Of a DNA stretch of 22,200 nt, positions 1 through 7,280 are shown one piece after another. The stretch spans positions 1 through 22,200 of the forward strand of contig CAKRFP010000041.1 of NCBI GenBank assembly GCA_934320645.1, given 5' to 3'. The notes below the pieces were generated by a model, which was given only the letters and a program-made list of their open reading frames with translations, had not been told where the DNA came from and did no database searches. The stretch's first letter is position 1, and each line of letters opens with the position of its first letter. This DNA comes from an uncultured Bariatricus sp. (GTDB taxonomy: Bacteria; Bacillota; Clostridia; Lachnospirales; Lachnospiraceae). A program made the translations under genes and the position numbers.

Positions 1-282
1 ATATACTTCGTGGTTCCACCTCATTTTACAATTGTCTCACGACAACTGCCTCGTCAGGTACGTCGTTCATAACGGTTATACCCTTGCAGATAACGGCTGC
101 TACCGGAAATACCTATTAACAATTCTTCAAGAGAATGCATTCAGTATCCTACTCCAAGAGGAATTCAATATAATCTTCGGTATCCTTCTTCCACCGATAA
201 AGGACTCTCTGTGACGTCTTATTATATTTACTACTTCTTTTCATTGTATTTTGATAGTAGAATATATAATTTTCAAAATCTA
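1..282 (-). promoter_or_regulatory. T-box leader, probably Cys-specific (3' part off window)
   Basis: Minus-strand leader that would sense uncharged tRNA and control a gene beyond the left edge. Seen: the conserved T-box AGGTGGAACCACG (plus 9-21), a Stem I with the AGTA motif, the CAGAGAG element and a GGTGGAAG terminal-loop element, and a specifier loop GAATGCA (plus 136-142). The lower stem pairs CAAT and AAAAGAA with TTCTCTT and ATTG around that loop, and GTA pairs with TAC just above it, so the specifier codon is TGC (plus 137-139), Cys. Independently, the T-box TGGA (plus 15-18) would pair with a tRNA end UCCA, i.e. discriminator U73, which tRNA-Cys has. The downstream gene is probably cysS or a cysteine synthesis or uptake gene (inference). 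No protein-coding gene is seen in 1-331. Confidence 0.88.
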
Positions 283-288
283 TAGCTT

Positions 289-317
289 ATGTTACACGAA
301 TCAATAGGCTTTGTCAA
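289..317 (-). promoter_or_regulatory. Promoter of the T-box leader
   Basis: The -35 box TTGACA (plus 312-317) is an exact consensus. A 17-base spacer separates it from the -10 TAACAT (plus 289-294; 4 of 6 consensus). The predicted start near 282 places the T-box leader directly downstream. The promoter begins 14 bases after the aroE stop and no terminator is seen after aroE, so some read-through is possible. Confidence 0.7.
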
Positions 318-331
318 TCATTTTTAGCAAA

Positions 332-1201
332 TTAACGCGAGAAATATTTTTCTTTGATAATATCAACCGGCATCTCTTTTCCTGTCCAGAGCTCAAATGA
401 TGCAGCGCCCTGATATAACAGCATATTCAGACCGTTCAGTGTCTGGCATCCTGCTGCTTTTGCTTTCTTCAGGAATAAGGTTTCTTCCGGATTGTAGATG
501 ACATCGAATACAAACAGATCCTTTCTGAATACGCTGTCGTCTGTGATGATACATCTGTCTGTCTTCGGTGCCATACCGATCGAAGTTCCGTTTACCAGAA
601 TTGCACTTTCTGCAATCTCTTTTTTGAGGACTTCCGGATCAGAGAAATCATAAAGGTTGATCTTGCAGTCTGTCTTCTCATGAAGCTTCTCGATGGTCTT
701 TTCTGCGCGAGTGAAAAATTCATCACGGATGTTGAATACCGAAATCTCTGCAACTCCGTCGAGTGCTGCCTGGATCAGGATCGCTGCTGCTGCTCCGCCT
801 GCTCCAAGAAGAGTCATCTTCTTGCCGATGATATCCATGCCTGTCTCACTGACTGCACGCATGAATCCGATTCCGTCTGTTGTGTAACCTGTCAGTATAC
901 CGTTATCATTGACAACGGTATTGACTGCTCCACCGATCTCAGATGCCGGTGAAAGTTTGTCAACCAGTGAACACATCAGATTCTTGTCAGGCATAGTCAG
1001 GTTGAATCCTCTGACTCCCATGACTTTCAGACCATCTACTGCTGTCTTTAAATTATCTATTCCAACATCAAATGCCAAATATGCGTAATCCAGCTCCAGC
1101 TGGCGAAATGCCTCGTTATGCATCATTGGGGAAATGCTGTGTGCTACCGGACTCCCCAGTAATCCGGTAAGGACTGTATGTCCTGTAATCTCGTATGCCA
1201 T
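332..1201 (-). CDS. aroE: Shikimate dehydrogenase
   Basis: NADPH-dependent reduction of 3-dehydroshikimate to shikimate, a cytosolic step of aromatic amino acid synthesis. The 289-residue protein has the usual family length. Seen: the N-terminal substrate-binding motif SPVAHSISPMMHN (17-29), NLTMPDK with the catalytic Lys73, GAVNT (91-95), catalytic Asp109 in YTTDG, the dinucleotide loop GAGGAAA (133-139), NGTSIGM, and the C-terminal NGLNMLLYQGA motif. The start at 1201 (MAYEIT) is chosen because AGGAGG lies 9 bases upstream; a longer reading frame from 1261 would start inside the -10 box of the gene's own promoter. Downstream is a separately promoted T-box leader. A quinate/shikimate dehydrogenase of the YdiB type is a less likely alternative. 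Confidence 0.95.
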   Translation of the reverse strand: MAYEITGHTVLTGLLGSPVAHSISPMMHNEAFRQLELDYAYLAFDVGIDNLKTAVDGLKVMGVRGFNLTMPDKNLMCSLVDKLSPASEIGGAVNTVVNDNGILTGYTTDGIGFMRAVSETGMDIIGKKMTLLGAGGAAAAILIQAALDGVAEISVFNIRDEFFTRAEKTIEKLHEKTDCKINLYDFSDPEVLKKEIAESAILVNGTSIGMAPKTDRCIITDDSVFRKDLFVFDVIYNPEETLFLKKAKAAGCQTLNGLNMLLYQGAASFELWTGKEMPVDIIKEKYFSR

Positions 1202-1256
1202 TATCTCTTCCTCCTGCGTTACATTTTCACACTGTAAAGTGCTACTTTTGTCCTCT

Positions 1257-1284
1257 ATCATACCATATTTTTCAAAATACGCAA
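1257..1284 (-). promoter_or_regulatory. Promoter of aroE
   Basis: The -35 box is TTGCGT (plus 1279-1284), followed by a 16-base spacer and -10 TATGAT (plus 1257-1262; 5 of 6). The predicted start near 1250 gives a leader of about 50 bases. The octamer GGACAAAA (minus strand, plus 1246-1253) covers that start and matches both arms of an inverted repeat about 170 bases upstream. Confidence 0.65.
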
Positions 1285-1417
1285 GTATCGTTATTTAAAA
1301 AACGATGTTTTTAATTTTTAAATTGTCTCTAACAAGACAATATATTCTTGAACTATCACTGGAAAACGATAATTTTCTGCTTTTAGAAAAAGCATTTCAA
1401 AAATTTTAAGTACCAAA

Positions 1418-1448
1418 GGACAAAATGGATATTATATGTTTTTTGTCC
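1418..1448 (-). promoter_or_regulatory. Inverted repeat centred on a consensus -10 box
   Basis: Perfect 8-bp inverted repeat, GGACAAAA (1418-1425) and TTTTGTCC (1441-1448). Its 15-base centre holds an exact minus-strand TATAAT (plus 1431-1436). The matching -35 is only a T-rich stretch in the tail of the serA terminator. This could be a repressor-covered second aroE promoter or simply an RNA hairpin; the protein is unknown. Confidence 0.45.
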
Positions 1449-1454
1449 GTAACT

Positions 1455-1484
1455 AAAAAAGGATGCGCTTTTTCAAACGCACCC
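1455..1484 (-). terminator. Rho-independent terminator after serA
   Basis: On the minus strand the stem arms are GGGTGCG and CGCATCC (7 pairs, one G-U), followed by TTTTTT (plus 1455-1460). It begins 10 bases after the serA stop and closes the leuB-ilvD-ilvB-serC-serA operon. The rest of the 293-base aroE-serA gap holds the inverted repeat at 1418-1448, the aroE promoter and AT-rich hairpins (1287-1306, 1322-1341). Confidence 0.9.
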
Positions 1485-1494
1485 CATCACTTTC

Positions 1495-2655
1495 TTATGC
1501 AATTACTCTGACTTTCAAAACGCCCTCGATCATTTCCAGACCTTTTACCACGTCTTCAGTCACATCATTATCCACATCGATCATCGTATATGCATAGCTG
1601 CCACGGCTCTTATTCGTCATATCATCGATATTGACATTATCCTTTGCCAGAAGCGCAGTAAACTGACCGATCATGTTCGGAATATTCCTGTGCAGGATCG
1701 TAATTCTTGTCTTATCCCTTACACCCATATCGCATGCCGGGAAGTTGACAGAATTACGGATATTTCCATTTTCCAGGAAATCCTTCAGCTCTTCTACTGC
1801 CATCTTTGCACAATTATCTTCTGATTCAGCAGTTGATGCTCCCAGATGCGGAATGACAATCGCATGCTTTACTCCTGCGATCTCCGGTGTCGGGAAGTCC
1901 GTTACATAGCGTCCGACTTTTCCACCAACAAGTGCATCCACAATGTCTTCACTGTTCACCAGTACATCTCTTGCAAAGTTCAGGATCACAACGCCGTCTT
2001 TCATCAGACTGATGGCATTCTTATTGATCATACCCTTTGTATCTTCCAGTGCCGGTACATGGATTGTGATATAATCACACTCCTTGTAGATCTCATCTAC
2101 ATTCTTAGTGTGATGGATACTTCTTGAAAGTCTCCATGCAGAATCTACAGAAACATATGGATCATAACCATACACTTCCATTCCAAGATGCGTAGCCGCA
2201 TTCGCAACCAGGACACCGATTGCCCCAAGACCGATCACACCAAGCTTCTTTCCCTGGATTTCACAGCCTGCAAATGCTTTTTTCGCTTTTTCTGCATCTT
2301 TGGCAATATTGCCATCCTCCTCGTTCTCCTGTACCCAGTTGATACCGCCAAGGATATCTCTGGATGCAAGCAGCATACCGGCGATCACCAACTCTTTTAC
2401 ACCATTGGCATTTGCCCCTGGTGTATTAAATACAACGATTCCCTGCTCCGCACATTTGTCCAGTGGAATATTATTTACACCGGCTCCGGCACGGGCAATC
2501 GCTTTTAAATCTTTATCAAATTCCAGTTCATGCATTCCGGCACTTCTTACAAGTACCGCATCTGCTCCTGCCATCTCACCGGCAGGTACATAGTCATCAC
2601 TGAATTTCTCCAGTCCAACAGGAGAAATTGGGTTTAGGCAAAAATATTTATACAT
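1495..2655 (-). CDS. serA: D-3-phosphoglycerate dehydrogenase with C-terminal ACT domain
   Basis: Oxidises 3-phosphoglycerate to 3-phosphohydroxypyruvate with NAD+, the first step of serine synthesis. The protein has 386 residues. Seen: a substrate domain with RAGAGVNNI (55-63), a Rossmann fold with GLGAIG (142-147), the probable catalytic set Arg229 (NFAR), Glu258 (PTPE) and His270 (PHLGAST), and an ACT domain (about 316-386) that normally binds serine or another effector. After the Arg the sequence is DVLVN rather than the common GGxVD, and the Glu-to-His interval (12 residues) is shorter than in E. coli SerA (23). The start at 2655 (MYKYF) lies one base after the serC stop; the in-frame ATG at 2676 precedes the AGGAGGAG ribosome site and is rejected. 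Last gene of the operon. Confidence 0.95.
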   Translation of the reverse strand: MYKYFCLNPISPVGLEKFSDDYVPAGEMAGADAVLVRSAGMHELEFDKDLKAIARAGAGVNNIPLDKCAEQGIVVFNTPGANANGVKELVIAGMLLASRDILGGINWVQENEEDGNIAKDAEKAKKAFAGCEIQGKKLGVIGLGAIGVLVANAATHLGMEVYGYDPYVSVDSAWRLSRSIHHTKNVDEIYKECDYITIHVPALEDTKGMINKNAISLMKDGVVILNFARDVLVNSEDIVDALVGGKVGRYVTDFPTPEIAGVKHAIVIPHLGASTAESEDNCAKMAVEELKDFLENGNIRNSVNFPACDMGVRDKTRITILHRNIPNMIGQFTALLAKDNVNIDDMTNKSRGSYAYTMIDVDNDVTEDVVKGLEMIEGVLKVRVIA

Positions 2656-2656
2656 A

Positions 2657-3739
2657 TTACAGATTCTCCTCCTCAAACTTCTTCATAAATGCAACCAGGG
2701 CTTCCACACCTTCATATGGCATTGCGTTGTAAATGCTTGCACGCATACCGCCAACGGTGCGGTGTCCTTTCAGATTCTCAAGGCCTGCTTCTTTTGCCTC
2801 TTTTACAAATTTGGCATCCAGTTCGTCACTGCCTGTCACAAATGGTACATTCATAAGAGAACGGTCTTTCTTTTCCACCGTACCTTTGAACAGTTTGCTC
2901 TGATCCAGGTAATCATAGAGCAGTTTGGCTTTCTTTTCGTTGCGTTCTTTCATAACTTCCAGTCCGCCCATCTTTTTGAGCCATTTAAATACCTTACCGC
3001 AGATATAGATTCCGTATGCCGGCGGTGTATTGTAAAGAGAACCTGCGTCTGCATGTGTCTTATATGTAAGCATGGTCGGTGTTCCCGGAAGTACATCCTC
3101 TGTAATCAGATCTTCACGGATGATTGCAATAACAACACCCGCTGGTCCGACATTCTTCTGTACTCCACCGTAAATAAGACCATATTTTGTCACATCTACA
3201 GGCTCAGACAGGAAGCAGGATGATACATCCGCTACCAGTGTCTTGCCTTTTGTGTTCGGAAGTTCTTTGAATTTTGTTCCGTAAATTGTATTATTCTCGC
3301 AGATATATACATAATCTGCATCTTCATCAATCGGCAGATCCGAACAGTCAGGAATGTAAGAAAAGGTTTTGTCTTCGGACGATGCGATCTTATTCACCTT
3401 TCCATATTTGGATGCCTCAGCAGCTGCCTTTTTTGCCCACTGCCCGGTAACAATATAATCCGCTACTTTGTTCTTCATCAGATTCATTGGAATCATTGCA
3501 AACTGCTGGCTTGCGCCACCCTGAAGGAACAGTACTTTGTAATTATCCGGAATTCCCATCAAGTCACGAAGATCCTGTTCAGCGGTTTCAATGATTTCAG
3601 CAAAAGCTTTCGAGCGATGACTCATCTCCATAACGGACATGCCACATCCTTTGTAATCCAGCATTTCATCTGCTGCTTCTCGTAAAACTTCTTCCGGCAG
3701 TACTGCCGGTCCTGCTGAAAAATTGTAAACTCGTTTCAT
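2657..3739 (-). CDS. serC: Phosphoserine aminotransferase
   Basis: PLP-dependent transfer of an amino group from glutamate to 3-phosphohydroxypyruvate, giving phosphoserine, the step after SerA. The 360-residue length is typical. Seen: the N-terminal FSAGPA motif (7-12), EMSHRSK (38-44), FLQGGASQQF (71-80), Asp171 in VADVSS expected to contact the PLP ring nitrogen, and the Schiff-base Lys195 in GGVQKNVGPAG. GGAGG lies 6 bases before the ATG. The gene follows ilvB by 48 bases without a terminator and is directly followed by serA, so the two serine enzymes are translated as a pair. Phosphoserine phosphatase, needed to finish serine, is not in the window. SerC can also act in pyridoxal phosphate synthesis in some bacteria. 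Confidence 0.96.
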   Translation of the reverse strand: MKRVYNFSAGPAVLPEEVLREAADEMLDYKGCGMSVMEMSHRSKAFAEIIETAEQDLRDLMGIPDNYKVLFLQGGASQQFAMIPMNLMKNKVADYIVTGQWAKKAAAEASKYGKVNKIASSEDKTFSYIPDCSDLPIDEDADYVYICENNTIYGTKFKELPNTKGKTLVADVSSCFLSEPVDVTKYGLIYGGVQKNVGPAGVVIAIIREDLITEDVLPGTPTMLTYKTHADAGSLYNTPPAYGIYICGKVFKWLKKMGGLEVMKERNEKKAKLLYDYLDQSKLFKGTVEKKDRSLMNVPFVTGSDELDAKFVKEAKEAGLENLKGHRTVGGMRASIYNAMPYEGVEALVAFMKKFEEENL

Positions 3740-3787
3740 ATTACTCCTCCATTCCTGCTCTGCGTATCTGTCGCTGCATATCTTTTT

Positions 3788-5479
3788 CTAGTTTGTCTGC
3801 TGTTTTTCCTGCAGATCCTTCTCGTCAAAAGCTTCACTGATCGGAGCACCCGGAGCAACCATCGGCCATACCTTGTCATCGCTGTCGATCTGGCAGTCAA
3901 TCACCACCGGACCGCCTGCATTTAAGGCAAACTTAAATGCATCTGCGAATTCTTCTCTGGTCGTAGCTCTTACCGCTTTCGCCCCCATCGCTTCTGCGAG
4001 TTTCACAAAATCTACTGCATCATTCAGAACAGTTGCTGAATAGCGCTGTCCGTAAAACAGATTCTGCCACTGTCTTACCATACCAAGCACATGGTTGTTC
4101 ACTACAACCTGGATAATTGGAATGTTATAACGCGCCGCTGTTGCAACTTCATTCATATTCATACGGAAGCATCCGTCTCCGGCTATATTGACTACCGTCT
4201 TCTCCGGTCTGCCCATCTTGGCTCCGATTGCGGCTCCAAGACCGTATCCCATGGTTCCAAGACCACCTGATGTAAGCAGTGTTCTCGGTTTTGTGAATTT
4301 ATAATACTGCGCTGCCCACATCTGATGTTGTCCAACTTCTGTGACGATGATAGCATCACCTTCTGTCTGTTTGTAAATCTCTTCGATCACATACGGACCG
4401 GTCAGACTTTCCGGATGATAGGTAAGCGGGTATTTCGCTTTATATTCCTGGATCTTTTTGATCCATTCGGTGTGTTCCTGCTGTGACAGTTTTTCATTAA
4501 CTGCCGCAAGCACTTCTTTGATATCTCCAACCACACCTTCATCAATGATAACATTCTTGTTCATCTCTGCCACATCAATATCAAACTGGAGAATCTTTGC
4601 ATTACTTGCAAATTTATTTGGATTACCTGTGACACGGTCGGAGAATCTTGCACCGACTACGATCAGAAGATCGCATTCACTGACTCCAAAGTTCGATGTC
4701 TTGGTACCATGCATACCAAGCATTCCTGTATAAAGTTCATCAGTTCCCGGAAATGCACCTTTTCCCATCAGGGAGTCACATACCGGACACTGTACCTTGT
4801 CTACGAATGCACGGAGTTCTTCACTTGCATCAGATAATATAGCTCCGCCTCCGACGAATACGAACGGACGCTTTGCTTCTTCGATCATCTCTACTGCCTT
4901 GTTAATATCTTCCATGCAGATTTCTTTTTTGTATTTTACGATTGGCTGGATTTTGACAGGCTCATACTCTGCTTTATTGCCTGTCACATCTTTCGGGATA
5001 TCGATCAGCACCGGTCCCGGTCTTCCGGACTGTGCGATCTCAAACGCCTTGCGGATCGTCTTTGCAAGATCATTGACATTCTTCACAATAAAATTATACT
5101 TTGTGATCGGCATCGTAATACCGGTAATGTCAATTTCCTGAAAACTGTCTTTTCCAAGAAGCGGTACCCCTACATTACAGGTGATCGCAACGATCGGAAT
5201 AGAATCCATAAATGCGGTCGCGATTCCTGTTACGAGATTTGTTGCTCCAGGTCCACTGGTTGCAAAACACACCCCAACTTTACCAGTGGCACGCGCATAT
5301 CCGTCTGCCGCATGAGAAGCTCCCTGCTCATGCGATGTAAGGATATGTCTGATTTCATTACTATGCTTATATAATTCATCATATACATTTAAAATTGCGC
5401 CGCCCGGATATCCGAATACGGTATCCACACCCTGCTCTTTTAAACACTCTATCAGTATCTCTGCACCATTTAATTGCAT
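3788..5479 (-). CDS. ilvB: Acetolactate synthase, large catalytic subunit
   Basis: TPP-dependent condensation of pyruvate with pyruvate or 2-oxobutyrate, the committed step to valine, leucine and isoleucine. The protein has 563 residues. Seen: the N-terminal TPP pyrimidine domain with YPGGAIL (24-30), the TPP-activating Glu51 in SHEQGASHAADGYAR and CFATSGPGATN; a central domain; and the C-terminal TPP diphosphate domain with GDG...NN (434-462). The FAD-type anabolic enzyme is favoured over the catabolic AlsS by operon context (ilvD, leuB). The start at 5479 (MQLNG) follows AAGGGGA by 7 bases; an upstream ATG at 5539 would overlap ilvD and lacks homology-like sequence. No regulatory ilvN gene is present beside it, which is unusual because ilvBN are often paired. 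Confidence 0.95.
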   Translation of the reverse strand: MQLNGAEILIECLKEQGVDTVFGYPGGAILNVYDELYKHSNEIRHILTSHEQGASHAADGYARATGKVGVCFATSGPGATNLVTGIATAFMDSIPIVAITCNVGVPLLGKDSFQEIDITGITMPITKYNFIVKNVNDLAKTIRKAFEIAQSGRPGPVLIDIPKDVTGNKAEYEPVKIQPIVKYKKEICMEDINKAVEMIEEAKRPFVFVGGGAILSDASEELRAFVDKVQCPVCDSLMGKGAFPGTDELYTGMLGMHGTKTSNFGVSECDLLIVVGARFSDRVTGNPNKFASNAKILQFDIDVAEMNKNVIIDEGVVGDIKEVLAAVNEKLSQQEHTEWIKKIQEYKAKYPLTYHPESLTGPYVIEEIYKQTEGDAIIVTEVGQHQMWAAQYYKFTKPRTLLTSGGLGTMGYGLGAAIGAKMGRPEKTVVNIAGDGCFRMNMNEVATAARYNIPIIQVVVNNHVLGMVRQWQNLFYGQRYSATVLNDAVDFVKLAEAMGAKAVRATTREEFADAFKFALNAGGPVVIDCQIDSDDKVWPMVAPGAPISEAFDEKDLQEKQQTN

Positions 5480-5507
5480 TGTACATTCCCCTTGTCCAGA
5501 TTTTACT

Positions 5508-7178
5508 TTATTTGTGTGGAACTTCCAGAACTGCTCCACGGTTTCCTGAAGTTACCATTGCTGCATATCTTGCAAGATATCCTGTTGTAACTTCAGGATC
5601 TCTTGGCTGCCATTTTTCTTTTCTTCTTGCAAGTTCTTCATCTGAAATTCTTGCATTTAATTTCAGGTTCGGGATATCGATCTCGATGATATCGCCTTCC
5701 TCGATCAGTGCTACCGGTCCGCCGACTGCTGCTTCCGGTGATACGTGTCCGATAGAAGCTCCACGGGATGCACCGCTGAAACGGCCGTCTGTAATAAGTG
5801 CTACCGATGAACCAAGTCCCATACCTGCGATCGCAGAAGTCGGATTCAGCATTTCCGGCATACCAGGACCACCCTTTGGTCCGACGTAACGGATAACTAC
5901 AACATCTCCCGGATGGATATCTCCGCCTTTGATTGCCTTGATCGCATCATCTTCACATTCAAATACTCTTGCAGGTCCTTCATGTACCAGCATTTCCGGT
6001 ACAACTGCAGAACGTTTTACAACACTGCCATCCGGTGCGATATTACCTTTGAGGACTGCAAGTCCACCAGTCTGGCTGTATGGATTGTCGATCGGACGGA
6101 TTACTTCCGGATTTTTATTTTCGCATCCTGCGATATTTTCTCCAACTGTCTTTCCGGTTACTGTCATGCAGTCTGTGTAAAGAAGACCTTTCTTATTCAG
6201 CTCGTTCATAACAGCATATACACCACCTGCTTCATTCAGATCTTCCATATATGTAGGACCTGCCGGTGCAAGGTGACAGAGGTTCGGAGTCTTTTCGCTG
6301 ATTCCGTTTGCAAAATCAATTTCAAAATCCATACCGATCTCATGTGCGATCGCCGGAAGGTGAAGCATACTGTTAGTTGAGCATCCAAGTGCCATATCAA
6401 CAGTCAGAGCATTTAAGATGGCTTCTTTTGTCATAATGTCTCTCGGACGGATATTTCTTCTGTACATTTCCATTACCTGCATACCTGCATGTTTTGCAAG
6501 ACGGATTCTTTCTGAATATACAGCCGGAATTGTTCCATTCCCCTGAAGTCCCATACCAAGTACTTCTGTCAGACAGTTCATACTGTTGGCTGTATACATT
6601 CCGGAGCAGGATCCACAGGTAGGACATACTTTATTTTCAAATTCACATACATCACATTCGTCCATTGTTCCTGCTGCGTAGGATCCAACTGCTTCGAACA
6701 TACTGGAAAGGCTTCTCTTCTGTCCTTTTACATGTCCCGCAAGCATTGGTCCGCCACTGACGAACACTGTAGGTACATTAATACGGGCTGCTGCCATCAA
6801 AAGTCCAGGTACGTTCTTATCACAGTTCGGGATCATAACAAGGGCGTCAAACTGATGTGCCATTGCCATTGCTTCTGTCGAATCTGCGATCAGATCTCTT
6901 GTTACCAGAGAATACTTCATACCGATGTGTCCCATTGCAATACCGTCACAGACTGCGATTGCCGGGAACATGATCGGTGTTCCGCCTGCCATGGCAACTC
7001 CCATCTTTACTGCATTTGCAATTTTATCCAGGTTCATATGTCCCGGAACGATTTCATTATAAGAACATACGATTCCGACAAGCGGTCTCTCCAGTTCTTC
7101 TTTTGTAAGACCAAGCGCATTGAACAATGATCTGTGCGGCGCCTGCTGCATACCTGTTTTTACATTATCACTTCTCAT
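5508..7178 (-). CDS. ilvD: Dihydroxy-acid dehydratase
   Basis: Iron-sulfur dehydratase that turns 2,3-dihydroxy-isovalerate and -methylvalerate into the 2-oxo acids that precede valine and isoleucine. The 556-residue length is typical. Seen: CDG (77-79), NCDK (118-121) and CPTCGSCSGMYTANSMNCL (185-203), giving the cluster and Mg ligands, plus DGRFSGASRGASIGHVSPEA near the C-terminus. In the first loop the sequence is NEIVPGH (41-47), with Gly where some family members have a third cysteine (PCN); this may mark the oxygen-sensitive [4Fe-4S] form, which is inference from family knowledge. AGGAGG lies 11 bases upstream of the ATG. Second gene of the operon, 102 bases after leuB with a strong hairpin in the gap, and 28 bases before ilvB. 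Confidence 0.96.
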   Translation of the reverse strand: MRSDNVKTGMQQAPHRSLFNALGLTKEELERPLVGIVCSYNEIVPGHMNLDKIANAVKMGVAMAGGTPIMFPAIAVCDGIAMGHIGMKYSLVTRDLIADSTEAMAMAHQFDALVMIPNCDKNVPGLLMAAARINVPTVFVSGGPMLAGHVKGQKRSLSSMFEAVGSYAAGTMDECDVCEFENKVCPTCGSCSGMYTANSMNCLTEVLGMGLQGNGTIPAVYSERIRLAKHAGMQVMEMYRRNIRPRDIMTKEAILNALTVDMALGCSTNSMLHLPAIAHEIGMDFEIDFANGISEKTPNLCHLAPAGPTYMEDLNEAGGVYAVMNELNKKGLLYTDCMTVTGKTVGENIAGCENKNPEVIRPIDNPYSQTGGLAVLKGNIAPDGSVVKRSAVVPEMLVHEGPARVFECEDDAIKAIKGGDIHPGDVVVIRYVGPKGGPGMPEMLNPTSAIAGMGLGSSVALITDGRFSGASRGASIGHVSPEAAVGGPVALIEEGDIIEIDIPNLKLNARISDEELARRKEKWQPRDPEVTTGYLARYAAMVTSGNRGAVLEVPHK

Positions 7179-7218
7179 GATTTTATAATCCTCCTGTAAA
7201 TTTTGTCTCTATTCTATT

Positions 7219-7263
7219 ACAGTTCCGCCCTGCTTCTCTTTCCCCATAGCAGTACGGAACTGT
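7219..7263 (-). other. Hairpin in the leuB-ilvD gap
   Basis: Perfect 9-bp arms ACAGTTCCG (7219-7227) and CGGAACTGT (7255-7263), then a 2x2 internal loop, then a further CTGC/GCAG stem (7230-7233 with 7249-7252). No T-run follows on the minus strand, so it is not a standard terminator. It may be an RNA processing or stability element between leuB and ilvD, or an attenuation element; its role cannot be read from sequence. Confidence 0.7.
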
Positions 7264-7280
7264 ATCTTCCCAAACCTTGA

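Noticed and set aside
166..172. GAATTC as a Phe specifier in the T-box
   Set aside because: It lies in the upper part of Stem I, is not flanked by the AGTA/lower-stem arrangement, and Phe tRNA (A73) does not fit the TGGA acceptor-binding sequence.
32..214. 60-residue plus-strand reading frame
   Set aside because: It lies opposite the T-box leader, has no ribosome site or family-like sequence, and is explained by the minus-strand RNA.
1202..1261. Longer aroE start (MIEDKSS...)
   Set aside because: The ATG sits inside the -10 box of the aroE promoter, and AGGAGG is correctly spaced for the start at 1201.
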